A stretch of DNA of 21,075 bases from RGIG9115 sp045649825 (GTDB taxonomy: Bacteria; Bacillota; Clostridia; UBA1381): positions 1 to 21,075 of the forward strand of contig JAZRQO010000010.1 of assembly GCA_045649825.1 (NCBI GenBank), read 5' to 3'. A program made the translations under genes and the position numbers. The notes under the pieces are model-generated. The model made no database searches. It was not told the DNA's origin and saw only the letters and a program-made list of their open reading frames with translations. Shown here piece after piece: positions 1 to 8,129 of the stretch. Numbering within the stretch: position 1 is the stretch's first letter; each line of letters opens with the position of its first letter.

Positions 1-98
1 GTACAGCTAAATTTCAATTTTACTACGTCAGCGATGCTCGCAATACACAAAGTATTGCTTGCGCTCACTTCCTTGTAAAATGAAAATTTATCTCGTAC
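1..98. repeat. Long imperfect inverted repeat / cruciform element at window edge
   Basis: The outer arms 1-23 and 75-98 are imperfect reverse complements; both begin or end in GTAC and share blocks of the AAATTT and TTTTAC type. An inner perfect 7-bp hairpin (40-46 with 52-58, loop ACAAA) and an AGCG/CGCT pairing flanking it extend the structure, so almost the whole 98 bases can fold into one stem. Two positions in the outer arm pair as G-U only if the minus strand is the RNA. It looks like a dispersed intergenic repeat or part of a structured RNA. The element may continue beyond the window. Confidence 0.6.
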
Positions 99-105
99 AA
101 TCTGC

Positions 106-129
106 TAAAACGATTTAAAAATCGTTTTA
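106..129. repeat. AT-rich hairpin
   Basis: A perfect 11-bp inverted repeat (106-116 with 119-129) centred on AA. On the minus strand it ends in TTTT and could act as a weak terminator or be one hairpin of the leader RNA suggested for this region. GC content of the stem is low, so intrinsic termination is uncertain. Confidence 0.5.
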
Positions 130-469
130 AGGTGTTCAAAAAGTCCTACATGGAGTTTCAAACACTCTTACGATGTTTGTTAGCTCATTTACTAACTCTG
201 ACATTTGTTTTCGTTATTCCGATTACTGTCATGATTGGGCATCTCTTTCAATCTCCCGCACTAATCTCACTTCGTCTTTTCCGTAATACTCTACCAAAAA
301 TACTCGGCAATACAAACGTATTCCCTGCGTTTTTTTGCAGAGCCTTACAAAAAATACTTTGTGATATCAGCACGACATATTTCAGAGCTACCCTAACTCA
401 AATTTTCCGACAAGTTTCGCACTGTTTATTTTTCAATGTACAACCGCTGCCCTCGCAGACAGCTTGATT

Positions 470-498
470 ATTCTACCACGCCAATATCCATTTGTCAA
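470..498 (-). promoter_or_regulatory. Strong leftward sigma-A promoter with UP-like element
   Basis: On the minus strand there is a perfect -35 TTGACA (493-498), a 17-base spacer and -10 TAGAAT (470-475) preceded by an extended TGG. The bases just upstream of the -35 (about 501-521) are an A/T run of the kind seen in UP elements of rRNA promoters. The start is expected near 463-464. No gene lies downstream on this strand inside the window. Confidence 0.75.
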
Positions 499-655
499 CA
501 CTTTTATTAATTTTTTTTCAGCTTTGAAACTTTTGTACAATGAAAAATTGATTTTCCTTGTTTCTTTATGACAAATTCACTGTAATGCATTTTTTATCCA
601 TTATTTTCTTGATACTCTTTGTATTGTATCACACATAAAATAAGTAAGAAATTCA

Positions 656-684
656 TTGACATCCCATAAAGCCTGTGGTAAAAT
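656..684 (+). promoter_or_regulatory. Sigma-A promoter of the glycosidase gene
   Basis: Perfect -35 TTGACA (656-661), 17-base spacer and -10 TAAAAT (679-684) with extended TGG. The expected start near 691 leaves a 26-base leader carrying the ribosome binding site AAAGGA (702-707). This fixes translation at ATG 717 rather than the upstream in-frame TTG at 696. Positions 499-655 between this and the divergent promoter are AT-rich with no other recognisable signal. Confidence 0.8.
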
Positions 685-716
685 ACACATAAATTTTGTG
701 TAAAGGATTTGATTAT

Positions 717-2672
717 ATGAATTTCAGACAAGTACACCTTGATTTTCACACAAGTGAAAAGATTGATAATATAGGTTCAAAGTTTGACAAAAAGCAATTT
801 CAGGAAGCTTTGATTAAAGGACACGTTAATTCTATAACTCTTTTTTCAAAGTGCCACCACGGCTATGCTTACCATCCTTCTATGGAAAACGAAATGCATC
901 CCGGGCTTAAGTTCGACCTTTTGAAGGCTCAAATTGAAGCGGCTCATGAAATCGGGGTTAAAACACCCGTGTATCTTTCTGTTGGATTTGACGAAAAGGT
1001 TTTAAGACGTCATCCCAACTGGAGATTTGAGCCTAAAGACCATCATTTTGATAATTTTAATGCCCCCGGTTACCATTTGATGTGCCTCAACACTCCCTAT
1101 CTTGATTACGTTCTTGAGCAGATAAAAGAAGTTTGTGAGTTTTATGATGCAGACGGAATATTCCTTGATATTGTGGGAGTACGCCCCTGCTGCTGTTCAA
1201 GCTGTATGAAATCAATGCTGGACAGAGGAATGGACCCCAATAATGATGATGACATTATAAAAATGGGTGAAATTGTATACAAAAACTACCTTAAAAAAAT
1301 AAGCGAAACAATTGACTCAGTAAAGCCCGGACTTCCCGTGTTCCACAACGGCGGACATATCCGTCAGGGCAGACGTGACCTTGCCTACGGCAACTCACAC
1401 CTTGAGCTTGAAAGCCTTCCCACCGGCGGATGGGGCTACGACCATTTCCCATTATCGGGCAAGTATGCACAGAACCTTGGTATGGAATACCTCGGAATGA
1501 CAGGTAAATTCCACACCTCCTGGGGCGAATTCGGCGGCTACAAACACCCCAATGCACTTCGCTACGAGGTATCCCTCTGTGCGGCAATGGGTGCGAAATG
1601 CTCAATCGGAGATCAGCTTGCTCCTGATGGACGCATGGATATTACTACATATGAACTTATAGGTACTGCATACGGCGAGCTGGAAGCAAAAGAGCCATGG
1701 CTCGATAAAGTAACTCCCGTTTGCGATGTGGCGGTTTTATCTGTTGAATCCTCACTTAACGAAACGGGCAACTCATCCGCAACGGCTCGTAATCACATTG
1801 CTGATATTGGTGCAGCACGTATGCTTCTTGAAGGCAAATATATGTTCACCGTTATCGACAGTCAGGTTGATTTCTCAAATTATAAGGTAATAATTCTTCC
1901 CGATAAATATATCCTTTCTTCCGAAGTTAAATCACGGCTTATCAAGTTTATAAACGACGGCGGAAAGCTCCTTGCCACAGGCAGCTCCGTTATGGACGAA
2001 AACGGATTTGTGCTTGATTTTGGTGCTGAATACGAGGGCGAGGGAGAATTTTTACCCAGCTATATACGCCCTGTTGACAACAACCCTCACGAAACAGATT
2101 ATATAATGTACAGTCCTTACAAAAAAATCCGCAAAACAAACGGCGCAGAACTTGCAAAGGTTTCAGAGCCATATTTCAACAGAACGCCACAGCATTACTG
2201 CTCACACAAACACTCCCCATCATCAGGAAAATACGGCGGTGCAGGTGCAATCTGCGGCAGATGCGGAATTTATATTGCATGGGATATTTTCACCGACTAT
2301 GCAGAAAACGGCGAATTAATCGCAAAACGCCTTGTTTGCGACTGCCTGGATATTCTTCTTTGCGGTGCAAAGGCACTTGTAACCAACCTCGGTAGTATGG
2401 GTGTTACAAGCCTTATGGAGCAAAAGGATGAAAACAGACTCATTGCTCATCTTCTCTATGCTGTTCCCACAAAGCGCGGTAAGTCAGTAGAAGTAATAGA
2501 AGATATTTACCCTGTTTACAATACTGAGCTTGCAGTTAAAATGGATGAAGCACCAAAAAAAGTATATCTTGCTCCCCAGAATGAGGAAATACCATTTACC
2601 TATGAAAAGGGTTATGCTAAGGTGAACATAGAAAAAATCGACTGCCATCAGATGGTTGTATTTAATAAATAA
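717..2672 (+). CDS. GH151/GHL6-type glycoside hydrolase with beta-galactosidase trimerisation-like domain (possible alpha-L-fucosidase)
   Basis: A 651-residue cytosolic protein with no signal peptide. The N-terminal half looks like a TIM-barrel of the hypothetical glycosyl hydrolase 6 kind: it opens with FRQVHLDFHTSE and carries the strand motif DADGIFLDIVG (145-154), whose Asp151 is a likely catalytic or active-site acid. Acidic residues at 230-232 lie in the HLELESLPTGGWG stretch. The second half (about 335-430) resembles the flavodoxin-like trimerisation domain of GH42 enzymes. From memory this architecture matches GH151 alpha-L-fucosidase relatives; the substrate is inferred, not shown. 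A cysteine cluster, CCCSSC (158-163), sits next to the putative active site and may bind metal. The gene is monocistronic: own promoter, AAAGGA ribosome site, and a hairpin terminator 5 bases after the stop. Confidence 0.75.
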   Translation: MNFRQVHLDFHTSEKIDNIGSKFDKKQFQEALIKGHVNSITLFSKCHHGYAYHPSMENEMHPGLKFDLLKAQIEAAHEIGVKTPVYLSVGFDEKVLRRHPNWRFEPKDHHFDNFNAPGYHLMCLNTPYLDYVLEQIKEVCEFYDADGIFLDIVGVRPCCCSSCMKSMLDRGMDPNNDDDIIKMGEIVYKNYLKKISETIDSVKPGLPVFHNGGHIRQGRRDLAYGNSHLELESLPTGGWGYDHFPLSGKYAQNLGMEYLGMTGKFHTSWGEFGGYKHPNALRYEVSLCAAMGAKCSIGDQLAPDGRMDITTYELIGTAYGELEAKEPWLDKVTPVCDVAVLSVESSLNETGNSSATARNHIADIGAARMLLEGKYMFTVIDSQVDFSNYKVIILPDKYILSSEVKSRLIKFINDGGKLLATGSSVMDENGFVLDFGAEYEGEGEFLPSYIRPVDNNPHETDYIMYSPYKKIRKTNGAELAKVSEPYFNRTPQHYCSHKHSPSSGKYGGAGAICGRCGIYIAWDIFTDYAENGELIAKRLVCDCLDILLCGAKALVTNLGSMGVTSLMEQKDENRLIAHLLYAVPTKRGKSVEVIEDIYPVYNTELAVKMDEAPKKVYLAPQNEEIPFTYEKGYAKVNIEKIDCHQMVVFNK

Positions 2673-2677
2673 TTATA

Positions 2678-2716
2678 AACAACGAGTACCCAATATGAGT
2701 ACTCGTTGTTTTTTTA
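2678..2716 (+). terminator. Intrinsic terminator between convergent glycosidase gene and rmuC
   Basis: A perfect 12-bp stem (2678-2689 with 2699-2710) with a 9-base loop is followed by a T-run to 2716. On the minus strand the same stem is followed by a T/A-rich stretch, so it probably also stops rmuC transcription. Nothing else is seen in the 79-base gap. Confidence 0.9.
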
Positions 2717-2751
2717 TATAACCGCCTGCTGAATATTTTTTTCATTACATT

Positions 2752-3981
2752 TTATAATGTTTCATCGACATCTAACAATGCCTGGCTTTCGCCCTCAGTT
2801 ATACTCTCAACGTCTCGGAGCTTTCGACGGATTGCCGCCGTTCTTGTTCCTATTAAAGAGTCAAGGTCAGAATCTATCTGATTAAGCTTTTTCTTTGTTT
2901 TTTCAAGAATATCGGAGAACTTATCAAATTCTGTTTTAACTGCACCGAGGATTTTCCATACCTCTGCACTTCGTTTTTGGATTGCAAGGGTTTTAAATCC
3001 CATCTGCAGACTGTTAAGAAGTGCCGCCATAGTACCGGGACCTGCAATGTTGATATGGTAATCACGCTGCAAAAGCTCCACCATTCCGCAACGTACCGCC
3101 TCTGCATACAAGCCCTCAAAAGGAAGAAACATAATTGCGAAATCCGTTGTATCAGGTGGTGCAATGTACTTTGTTCGGATATCCTTGGCAAAGGATTTCA
3201 TACGGGTTATAAGCTCACTGCGGCATCTCTTTATTTCGTCGGCATCGCCGTTGTCGTATGCATTCTGAAGATTGAAATAGCAGTCTGCAGGGAATTTTGA
3301 GTCCACAGGCAGATAAACGGGCTTTTCGCCGTCGCCAGGAAGCTTTATGGCAAACTCTACCACTGCACTGCTTCCCTGAACTGTTGCAAAGTTTGTTTCG
3401 TACCGTTCAGGGGGCAATATTTCTTCAAGGATTGCACCAAGCTGAATTTCACCAAGAATACCCCTGGTTTTTACATTTGAAAGCACCTTTTTAAGGTCGC
3501 CCACGCCTGATGCCAAGGTCTGCATCTCACCAAGGCCTTTATATACTTGCTCAAGCCTTTCGCTAACAAGCTTAAAGGACTCCGTCATTTTTGTTTCAAG
3601 CGTTTTTTCAAGCTTTTCGTCTACGGTTTTACGCATTGATTCAAGCTTTTCGTTATTGTCCTTACGGATTGTTTCAAGGCTTGCCGAAACGGTTGTTCTG
3701 AGATTATCAAGCTTCTGCTCATTTGATTTTTCAAGTGAACGCAGTCTCTCTTCCATTGTCATAAGCTGATTTTTAAGGCTTTCGGAGCCTGATTTCTGAC
3801 CGTCGGAAACAGTTTTTCTGATTTCGTCAAGACGGGTGAGCTGAAGCTCACCGATGGCTTTCTGATTTTCTGCAAGCACGTCATAAAGCTCCTTTGAATT
3901 ACCGCTGTTTCCTTTTTTAGAAAGCAGCACAACAAGTAGTATTATAACAGCCGCAAGAAGTGCGATTATTATGTATTCCAT
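2752..3981 (-). CDS. rmuC: RmuC family DNA recombination protein
   Basis: A 409-residue RmuC protein, a family linked to limiting recombination at inverted repeats and containing a PD-(D/E)XK nuclease-like fold. Visible in order: an N-terminal membrane anchor (about residues 3-20), a long charged coiled coil (about 35-150), then the conserved RmuC domain (about 165-375). Family blocks include KTRGILGEIQLGAILEEILP (171-190), LPVDSKFP (224-231), MFLPFEGLYAEA (284-295) and the GPGTMAALLNSLQMG region (314-328). Start ATG is preceded by GGTGG. It lies 66 bases downstream of the yerB-like gene on the same strand. A possible extended -10 (TGATACAAT on the minus strand) in that gap has no clear -35, so rmuC may rely partly on readthrough. 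Confidence 0.92.
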   Translation of the reverse strand: MEYIIIALLAAVIILLVVLLSKKGNSGNSKELYDVLAENQKAIGELQLTRLDEIRKTVSDGQKSGSESLKNQLMTMEERLRSLEKSNEQKLDNLRTTVSASLETIRKDNNEKLESMRKTVDEKLEKTLETKMTESFKLVSERLEQVYKGLGEMQTLASGVGDLKKVLSNVKTRGILGEIQLGAILEEILPPERYETNFATVQGSSAVVEFAIKLPGDGEKPVYLPVDSKFPADCYFNLQNAYDNGDADEIKRCRSELITRMKSFAKDIRTKYIAPPDTTDFAIMFLPFEGLYAEAVRCGMVELLQRDYHINIAGPGTMAALLNSLQMGFKTLAIQKRSAEVWKILGAVKTEFDKFSDILEKTKKKLNQIDSDLDSLIGTRTAAIRRKLRDVESITEGESQALLDVDETL

Positions 3982-4047
3982 TAAATTCCCACCTTTTGTG
4001 TTTTGTTTATTGTATCATATTTAATGTCCCGTTTTCTGTACAGACCA

Positions 4048-5079
4048 TTATTGAATACTTACGCCTAATGACGGGCTTATTATATTTATTATTGTATTAC
4101 CAGGGTTTATTAAAAGCTCCTCACCGTCCGCCTTTTTATAAACTGTCGGCTCTGTTCTTGATGCTTTCGACCAGGTGATTTCCTCAAACGCTCCGTTTGT
4201 GAAGTAATATCCGTTTCCGCTTCCCGAGGTTACAATTTCACGTCTTGCACTTCCGTCGCCAAGGGGTTTGTCCGCAATAAGCTCCACGATAATGTTTTTA
4301 AATGAAAGAACATTCCCGTTTTGCATGGTATGGGGTGCATTATTAATCTGTTTTTCGTAAAGTCCCGTTTCTGCATTATACTTGTAGCCTGTTTTATACA
4401 TACCTGCATAAGGTAGTGTGATTTCGGTTGCAATATTCTCTTCGGGCAGGTTTATATATTCGGTTGAATATTTGATTTCGTTTTTTGTGTCAGTTTCTGA
4501 TTTATAGCCTCTGTTTGAAGCTCTTTCTTTTATTCTTTCAATACTTGTATATGCACTGTGCCAATCCCCCTTGAACTTCCTTTCACGCCAGAACACGTTT
4601 CCGTCAGAACCGCTTACTCCGTTTATGTTATTAATGCCGAATTTTGAAATATCCTGACTTGCCTTGGGGCTCCATCCGTAATGGGTATAGATGGCATCAT
4701 TTTCTTTTACAAAGTCAAGGAAGTAGTGACGGGATGAACGAACAGGGCCTATTTTTTCAGTATTGGCATTACGGAACAGCGCCATAAATCTGGTAGCGCC
4801 ACCCTCTACGGGCATTTCATATATAAGGTATGCATCTTCAAGACCTGCCTGAGGCCTTGCGTCCTTATTATCATTATCAATCATCACCGCAATGGGTCTT
4901 TCATTTGTATTTATGTAGCTATCAAGATAATTCTTAATTTCAGGTGCAATTGGCTCAATATATTCTTCCGTTATATCGGTTGGAGTAAGCTCTTCCACCG
5001 CATTATTTTGTTTACTGCACCCCGTAAAGGTTAAAACCGTTAACGTTGTTAGTGCAAAAATCATAAGTTTCTTGTTCAT
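4048..5079 (-). CDS. yerB: DUF3048 domain (YerB-like) putative lipoprotein
   Basis: A 343-residue exported lipoprotein candidate. Start ATG 5079 is chosen because GAGGAG lies at good spacing and the signal peptide then begins MNKKLMIFAL; an in-frame start 8 codons upstream lacks this. A lipobox-like FTGC puts Cys21 as the lipidated residue. Family signatures follow: RPIAVMIDND (61-70), ARPQAGLEDAYLIYEMPVEG (74-93), and KIGPVRSSRHYFLDF (109-123), typical of the DUF3048 N-terminal domain. The C-terminal domain includes DGSARREIV and the LLINPGNT block (322-329). The protein ends sooner after that block than I would expect for the family, without obvious damage. Its biochemical role is unknown; it sits with cell-envelope and sporulation genes in many Firmicutes. 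Confidence 0.88.
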   Translation of the reverse strand: MNKKLMIFALTTLTVLTFTGCSKQNNAVEELTPTDITEEYIEPIAPEIKNYLDSYINTNERPIAVMIDNDNKDARPQAGLEDAYLIYEMPVEGGATRFMALFRNANTEKIGPVRSSRHYFLDFVKENDAIYTHYGWSPKASQDISKFGINNINGVSGSDGNVFWRERKFKGDWHSAYTSIERIKERASNRGYKSETDTKNEIKYSTEYINLPEENIATEITLPYAGMYKTGYKYNAETGLYEKQINNAPHTMQNGNVLSFKNIIVELIADKPLGDGSARREIVTSGSGNGYYFTNGAFEEITWSKASRTEPTVYKKADGEELLINPGNTIINIISPSLGVSIQ

Positions 5080-5161
5080 ATTAATTGCTCCTCTGTCATT
5101 CATCCTCTTTTGAAATATTCTTAATCAAAAATTGTGCAATTATAATTCTTTTAATACATCA

Positions 5162-5190
5162 ATTATATCACGGCACAAATTTTTTGTCAA
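5162..5190 (-). promoter_or_regulatory. Consensus sigma-A promoter of the yerB-like gene
   Basis: Minus strand TTGACA (5185-5190), 17-base spacer, TATAAT (5162-5167) with extended TGA: a perfect match at both hexamers. The expected start is about 5155, giving a 5' leader of about 75 bases. The remaining bases to the spoIID terminator (5191-5290) hold no evident gene. Confidence 0.88.
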
Positions 5191-5289
5191 CGATATTGAT
5201 AATTGGTTTTTTCTTCATGAAAATATAGACGCTCTTTGTCAGATTTTAGAGTGTACGCCCAATGAATTGTTTATATTTACGGATGAACT

Positions 5290-5316
5290 TTAAAAAAGCA
5301 CCTCAGGGTGCTTTTT
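5290..5316 (-). terminator. Intrinsic terminator overlapping the spoIID stop codon
   Basis: Stem 5293-5302 with 5307-5316 (10 bp, AAAAAGCACC type) has a 4-base loop that contains the spoIID TGA stop. Downstream on the minus strand is TTTTTTAAAG. The last spoIID codons thus form the 5' arm of the terminator. Confidence 0.88.
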
Positions 5317-6256
5317 CAAGTTTTGTACCTGTATAATAATATTTCAAAATTTCCTCATAGGTGCTGCCGTTTGATGCCATAAAGTCTGCTCCGTACTGGC
5401 TCATTCCCACTCCGTGGCCGTTTCCCTTTACCTTCATTATTATCTGCTCTCCGTTTTGCTCTATTTCCACATTAGCAGACCGTAGCCCAAAGATTTCACG
5501 GAAAACCGTTCCCTTTACCTCCACCCCGCCAAGGGTTATTTTTTTTATTCCTCCTGCCTCACTTCTTATGATATTTTCGTATAACATACTATTCCAATCG
5601 GTATTCTGTATTTTTTCAGAAACCTTAGCTCTGAACTCATATTCAGTACATACAAACTCCGAATTAAACTTAGGCGAAAGCTCGTCACCGCGGCTCTCTA
5701 CACTTACAAGATACGGCACATCCTTACTCCACACATCCCCTGCATTCTCTGTCCGTCCCGATGACGTAGAATGAAAAAGTGCGCTTATAGGCTCACCCTC
5801 ATATGTAACAATTTCTCCCGCCGTAGCCTCTACCGCCTTTGAAATCTTCTTCCAGTATTCCTCCCTTTTAGCCTCTTCCCATTTTTCCTTTCTGTCGGCT
5901 TCGGAAAGCCATGCCTTGCAGTGGGTATAGTCAGTACATACGGGTGCCCCCTTATGCTCGGGAGCCTCGCCGCCTTTTTTCTTTTTGGAGCACAGATATG
6001 TACGTGCCGCCACCGCCTGGGCTTTGAGTGCCTCATCGTGGAATGAGGCCGGCATTTCCGCACCCACCACCTCTTTCAGGTATTGGGAAGTGTCCATTTC
6101 AACCACCTTATCCTCGTCTTTTACATATACCTTTACGGTTTTAAAAGGCTCTTTTGGGGAAGTTCCCAAGCCGCCTGTAAAATACACTGAAAAAATGGGT
6201 ATAATAATGATTATAAAAACCACGTAAATACAAGCAGTTATTACTATTTTTTTCAA
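5303..6256 (-). CDS. spoIID: Stage II sporulation protein D, septal peptidoglycan lytic transglycosylase
   Basis: A 317-residue SpoIID, which in sporulating Firmicutes works with SpoIIP and SpoIIM to remove peptidoglycan during engulfment. It has a short cytoplasmic N-terminus, one membrane segment (about 4-26) and an extracytoplasmic domain. Key features are the catalytic glutamate in VGAEMPASF (Glu67), the zinc-site pattern C107-x4-H112-C113, STSSGRTENAGDVW (163-176), and the C-terminal GNGHGVGMSQYGA block (278-290). The start is TTG 6256, 5 bases after GGAGGTGG. A longer in-frame TTG at 6271 would place the ribosome site inside the coding region. The gene is divergent from recJ and ends in its own terminator. 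Its presence argues for an endospore-forming lineage. Confidence 0.93.
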   Translation of the reverse strand: MKKIVITACIYVVFIIIIIPIFSVYFTGGLGTSPKEPFKTVKVYVKDEDKVVEMDTSQYLKEVVGAEMPASFHDEALKAQAVAARTYLCSKKKKGGEAPEHKGAPVCTDYTHCKAWLSEADRKEKWEEAKREEYWKKISKAVEATAGEIVTYEGEPISALFHSTSSGRTENAGDVWSKDVPYLVSVESRGDELSPKFNSEFVCTEYEFRAKVSEKIQNTDWNSMLYENIIRSEAGGIKKITLGGVEVKGTVFREIFGLRSANVEIEQNGEQIIMKVKGNGHGVGMSQYGADFMASNGSTYEEILKYYYTGTKLEKAP

Positions 6257-6324
6257 TCCGTCCACCTCCAATTAATCCTATGATAAAATTGCAGAAAAAT
6301 ATAACAAAAAAATCATAAAAACAC

Positions 6325-6353
6325 TTGAAATTATGCGAAAAAAATGGTATAAT
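6325..6353 (+). promoter_or_regulatory. Sigma-A promoter of the recJ-rel-recF-gyrB unit
   Basis: -35 TTGAAA (6325-6330), 17-base spacer, perfect -10 TATAAT (6348-6353) with extended TGG. The expected start near 6360 is about 32 bases before the recJ ATG, which has GAGGTG at 6381-6386. Confidence 0.82.
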
Positions 6354-6391
6354 GGGAATAATATTATTATCTATTGGACTGAGGTGAATTT

Positions 6392-8095
6392 ATGCAGGGC
6401 AAACGCTGGGTTTTTCTTAATAAAGAGCACGACAGAGATGTTGTTATGGCAACCGCCGAAAGACTGTCCGTTTCCCCCGTAATAATCACTCTTCTTTTTA
6501 ACCGCGGTATCACCTCAGATAAAGAAATAACCGCTTTTCTTTCAAAATCAATGCAAACGGTGCATAATCCCATGCTGCTGCCTGATATGGAAAAAGCGGT
6601 AATCCGTATTGTTGCAGCACTTGAGAATAACGAAAAAATATGCATATACGGAGATTATGACGTTGACGGAATAACCTCCACCGTGCTTATGTATAAATAT
6701 CTTCTTGCCCACGGTGCGGACGTATCTTACTACATACCAGACCGTATAACCGAGGGCTACGGAATAAACATAAAAGCAATAAACAAGATTTCAAAAACAG
6801 GTTGTAAGCTGATTATTACCGTTGACTGCGGCATTACCGCTGTTGGCGAAACGGAGCTTGCAAAGGCGCAGGGTATGGACGTAATTATTACCGACCATCA
6901 CACCTGTAAAGAAAAAATCCCGAATGCTACGGCAGTTATAAACCCCAAAAGAGAGGATTCGGAATATCCCTTTCCCCACCTTGCAGGGGTTGGTGTTACT
7001 TTTAAAACCGTACTTGCCATTTCCATGAAGCTTGGAGAGGATACTAAAGCTACATTTACCAAGTACGCACCCTATGCCGCAATCGGAACTGTTGCAGACG
7101 TAGTTTCACTTACTGATGAGAACAGAGTAATTACCCATAGGGGCATACTCTCCGCAAAAGAAAATCCCACCCCGGGCCTTGCGGCTCTTATGGAGATTTC
7201 GGGGATAACTGAGCTTAGCACAGGAACCGTTGCCTATGCCGTTGCACCGCGTATAAATGCTGCAGGAAGAATGGGAAATGCAAACCTTGCAGCTGAGCTT
7301 CTTATATGTGAAAGTAAAAAAACAGCGGCAGAAATTGCAGCAGAGCTTAACACCGAAAACCAGCGGCGAAGAGTGTGTGAAAAAAATATACTCGACGAAG
7401 CAGAAGCAATAATTTCAAAAAATCCGTCACTTTTATCAAAGCCGATACTTGTAATTGGCGGGGAGATGTGGCATCAGGGAGTTGTGGGGATAGTCGCCTC
7501 ACGGCTTTCGGAAAAATACTATAAACCCGTTATTCTCGTTTCATTTGAGGACGGAAAAGGTCATGGCTCCTGCAGGAGCATTGAGGGCTTCAACATCTTT
7601 GACGCTCTGAACCACTGTGACGAGCTTCTGGAAAAATTCGGCGGACACGCCATGGCGGCTGGGCTTTCTGTTGACGAAAGCAATTTTGAGGAATTTGAAA
7701 AAAAAATCAACGCCTACGGAGCAAAGAATATGCCTGAAGAAGCTCTTGCACCAACACTTAATATTGATTGCACCATAAGTGCTTCCGCTATGACAGAGCA
7801 TAATGTTAATATACTTTCATCCCTTGAGCCTTTCGGCGAAGGTAACAGTACCCCTGTTTTTGCAATTACGGGTGCTGCCGTTGCCTCGGCAATGCAGATA
7901 GGCGACGGGGGAGCACATCTGAGGCTTCAGCTTATAAAAGACGGATGTAATCTGTCCTGCATTGCATTCAGAATGGGAAATCTTTGCCCTAAACTTACCC
8001 CCGGTAAAACCGTGGATATTGCATTTACACCTGAAATAAACACATATAACGGACGGCGAAGTGTTCAGCTTCGCATAGCAGATATAATCTGCTGA
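6392..8095 (+). CDS. recJ: Single-stranded-DNA-specific 5'-3' exonuclease RecJ
   Basis: A 567-residue RecJ, close in length to E. coli RecJ and without the long C-terminal extension of Bacillus. DHH-family metal ligands are visible: YGDYDVDG (86-93; Asp88, Asp90, Asp92), VDCG (Asp145), DHH (168-170) and GTVADVV (Asp236). The DHHA1 domain follows with GGHAMAAG (417-424), then the OB-fold region to the end, with SLEPFGEGN (477-485). It degrades 5' ends of single strands in recombination and mismatch repair. It is first gene of the unit with its own promoter; rel begins 34 bases after its stop. Confidence 0.95.
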   Translation: MQGKRWVFLNKEHDRDVVMATAERLSVSPVIITLLFNRGITSDKEITAFLSKSMQTVHNPMLLPDMEKAVIRIVAALENNEKICIYGDYDVDGITSTVLMYKYLLAHGADVSYYIPDRITEGYGINIKAINKISKTGCKLIITVDCGITAVGETELAKAQGMDVIITDHHTCKEKIPNATAVINPKREDSEYPFPHLAGVGVTFKTVLAISMKLGEDTKATFTKYAPYAAIGTVADVVSLTDENRVITHRGILSAKENPTPGLAALMEISGITELSTGTVAYAVAPRINAAGRMGNANLAAELLICESKKTAAEIAAELNTENQRRRVCEKNILDEAEAIISKNPSLLSKPILVIGGEMWHQGVVGIVASRLSEKYYKPVILVSFEDGKGHGSCRSIEGFNIFDALNHCDELLEKFGGHAMAAGLSVDESNFEEFEKKINAYGAKNMPEEALAPTLNIDCTISASAMTEHNVNILSSLEPFGEGNSTPVFAITGAAVASAMQIGDGGAHLRLQLIKDGCNLSCIAFRMGNLCPKLTPGKTVDIAFTPEINTYNGRRSVQLRIADIIC

Positions 8096-8129
8096 AATAA
8101 ATTCTGATTATCGGAAAGGAGTGATTTTT

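Larger units (their letters stand above)
1..464 (-). other. Hairpin-rich non-coding region downstream of a leftward rRNA-type promoter; candidate leader RNA
   Basis: No convincing coding sequence is seen on either strand. Read leftward from the promoter at 470-498, the first bases form a hairpin (446-451 with 458-463). Then comes a motif at 420-440 (minus strand TACATTGAAAAATAAACAG) that resembles the boxA-like TTGAAAA motifs of clostridial rRNA leaders and spacers. Further hairpins are at 306-324 and 132-165. Non-Watson-Crick positions in the 132-165 and 446-463 stems are G-U on the minus strand but A-C on the plus strand, which supports leftward transcription. No 16S start motif is present, so either a long rRNA leader continues beyond position 1 or this is another structured RNA. 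Confidence 0.4.

Noticed and set aside
132..467. Open frame of 111 codons on the plus strand in the left region
   Set aside because: No ribosome site, no recognisable family, and it runs against a strong leftward promoter whose predicted hairpins show minus-strand G-U pairs; most likely chance.
590..602. Possible DnaA box (TTATCCATT) and idea that recF-gyrB marks oriC here
   Set aside because: Only one imperfect box, no cluster, and dnaA/dnaN are absent; not enough to call an origin.
5361..5774. 137-codon open frame antisense to spoIID
   Set aside because: Overlaps the conserved catalytic domain of spoIID on the other strand; no independent support.
6275..6304. Sigma-E-like promoter for spoIID (TTATATT, 15 bases, CATAGGAT on the minus strand)
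   Set aside because: The -10 matches only in part and the implied start would fall inside the ribosome binding site.
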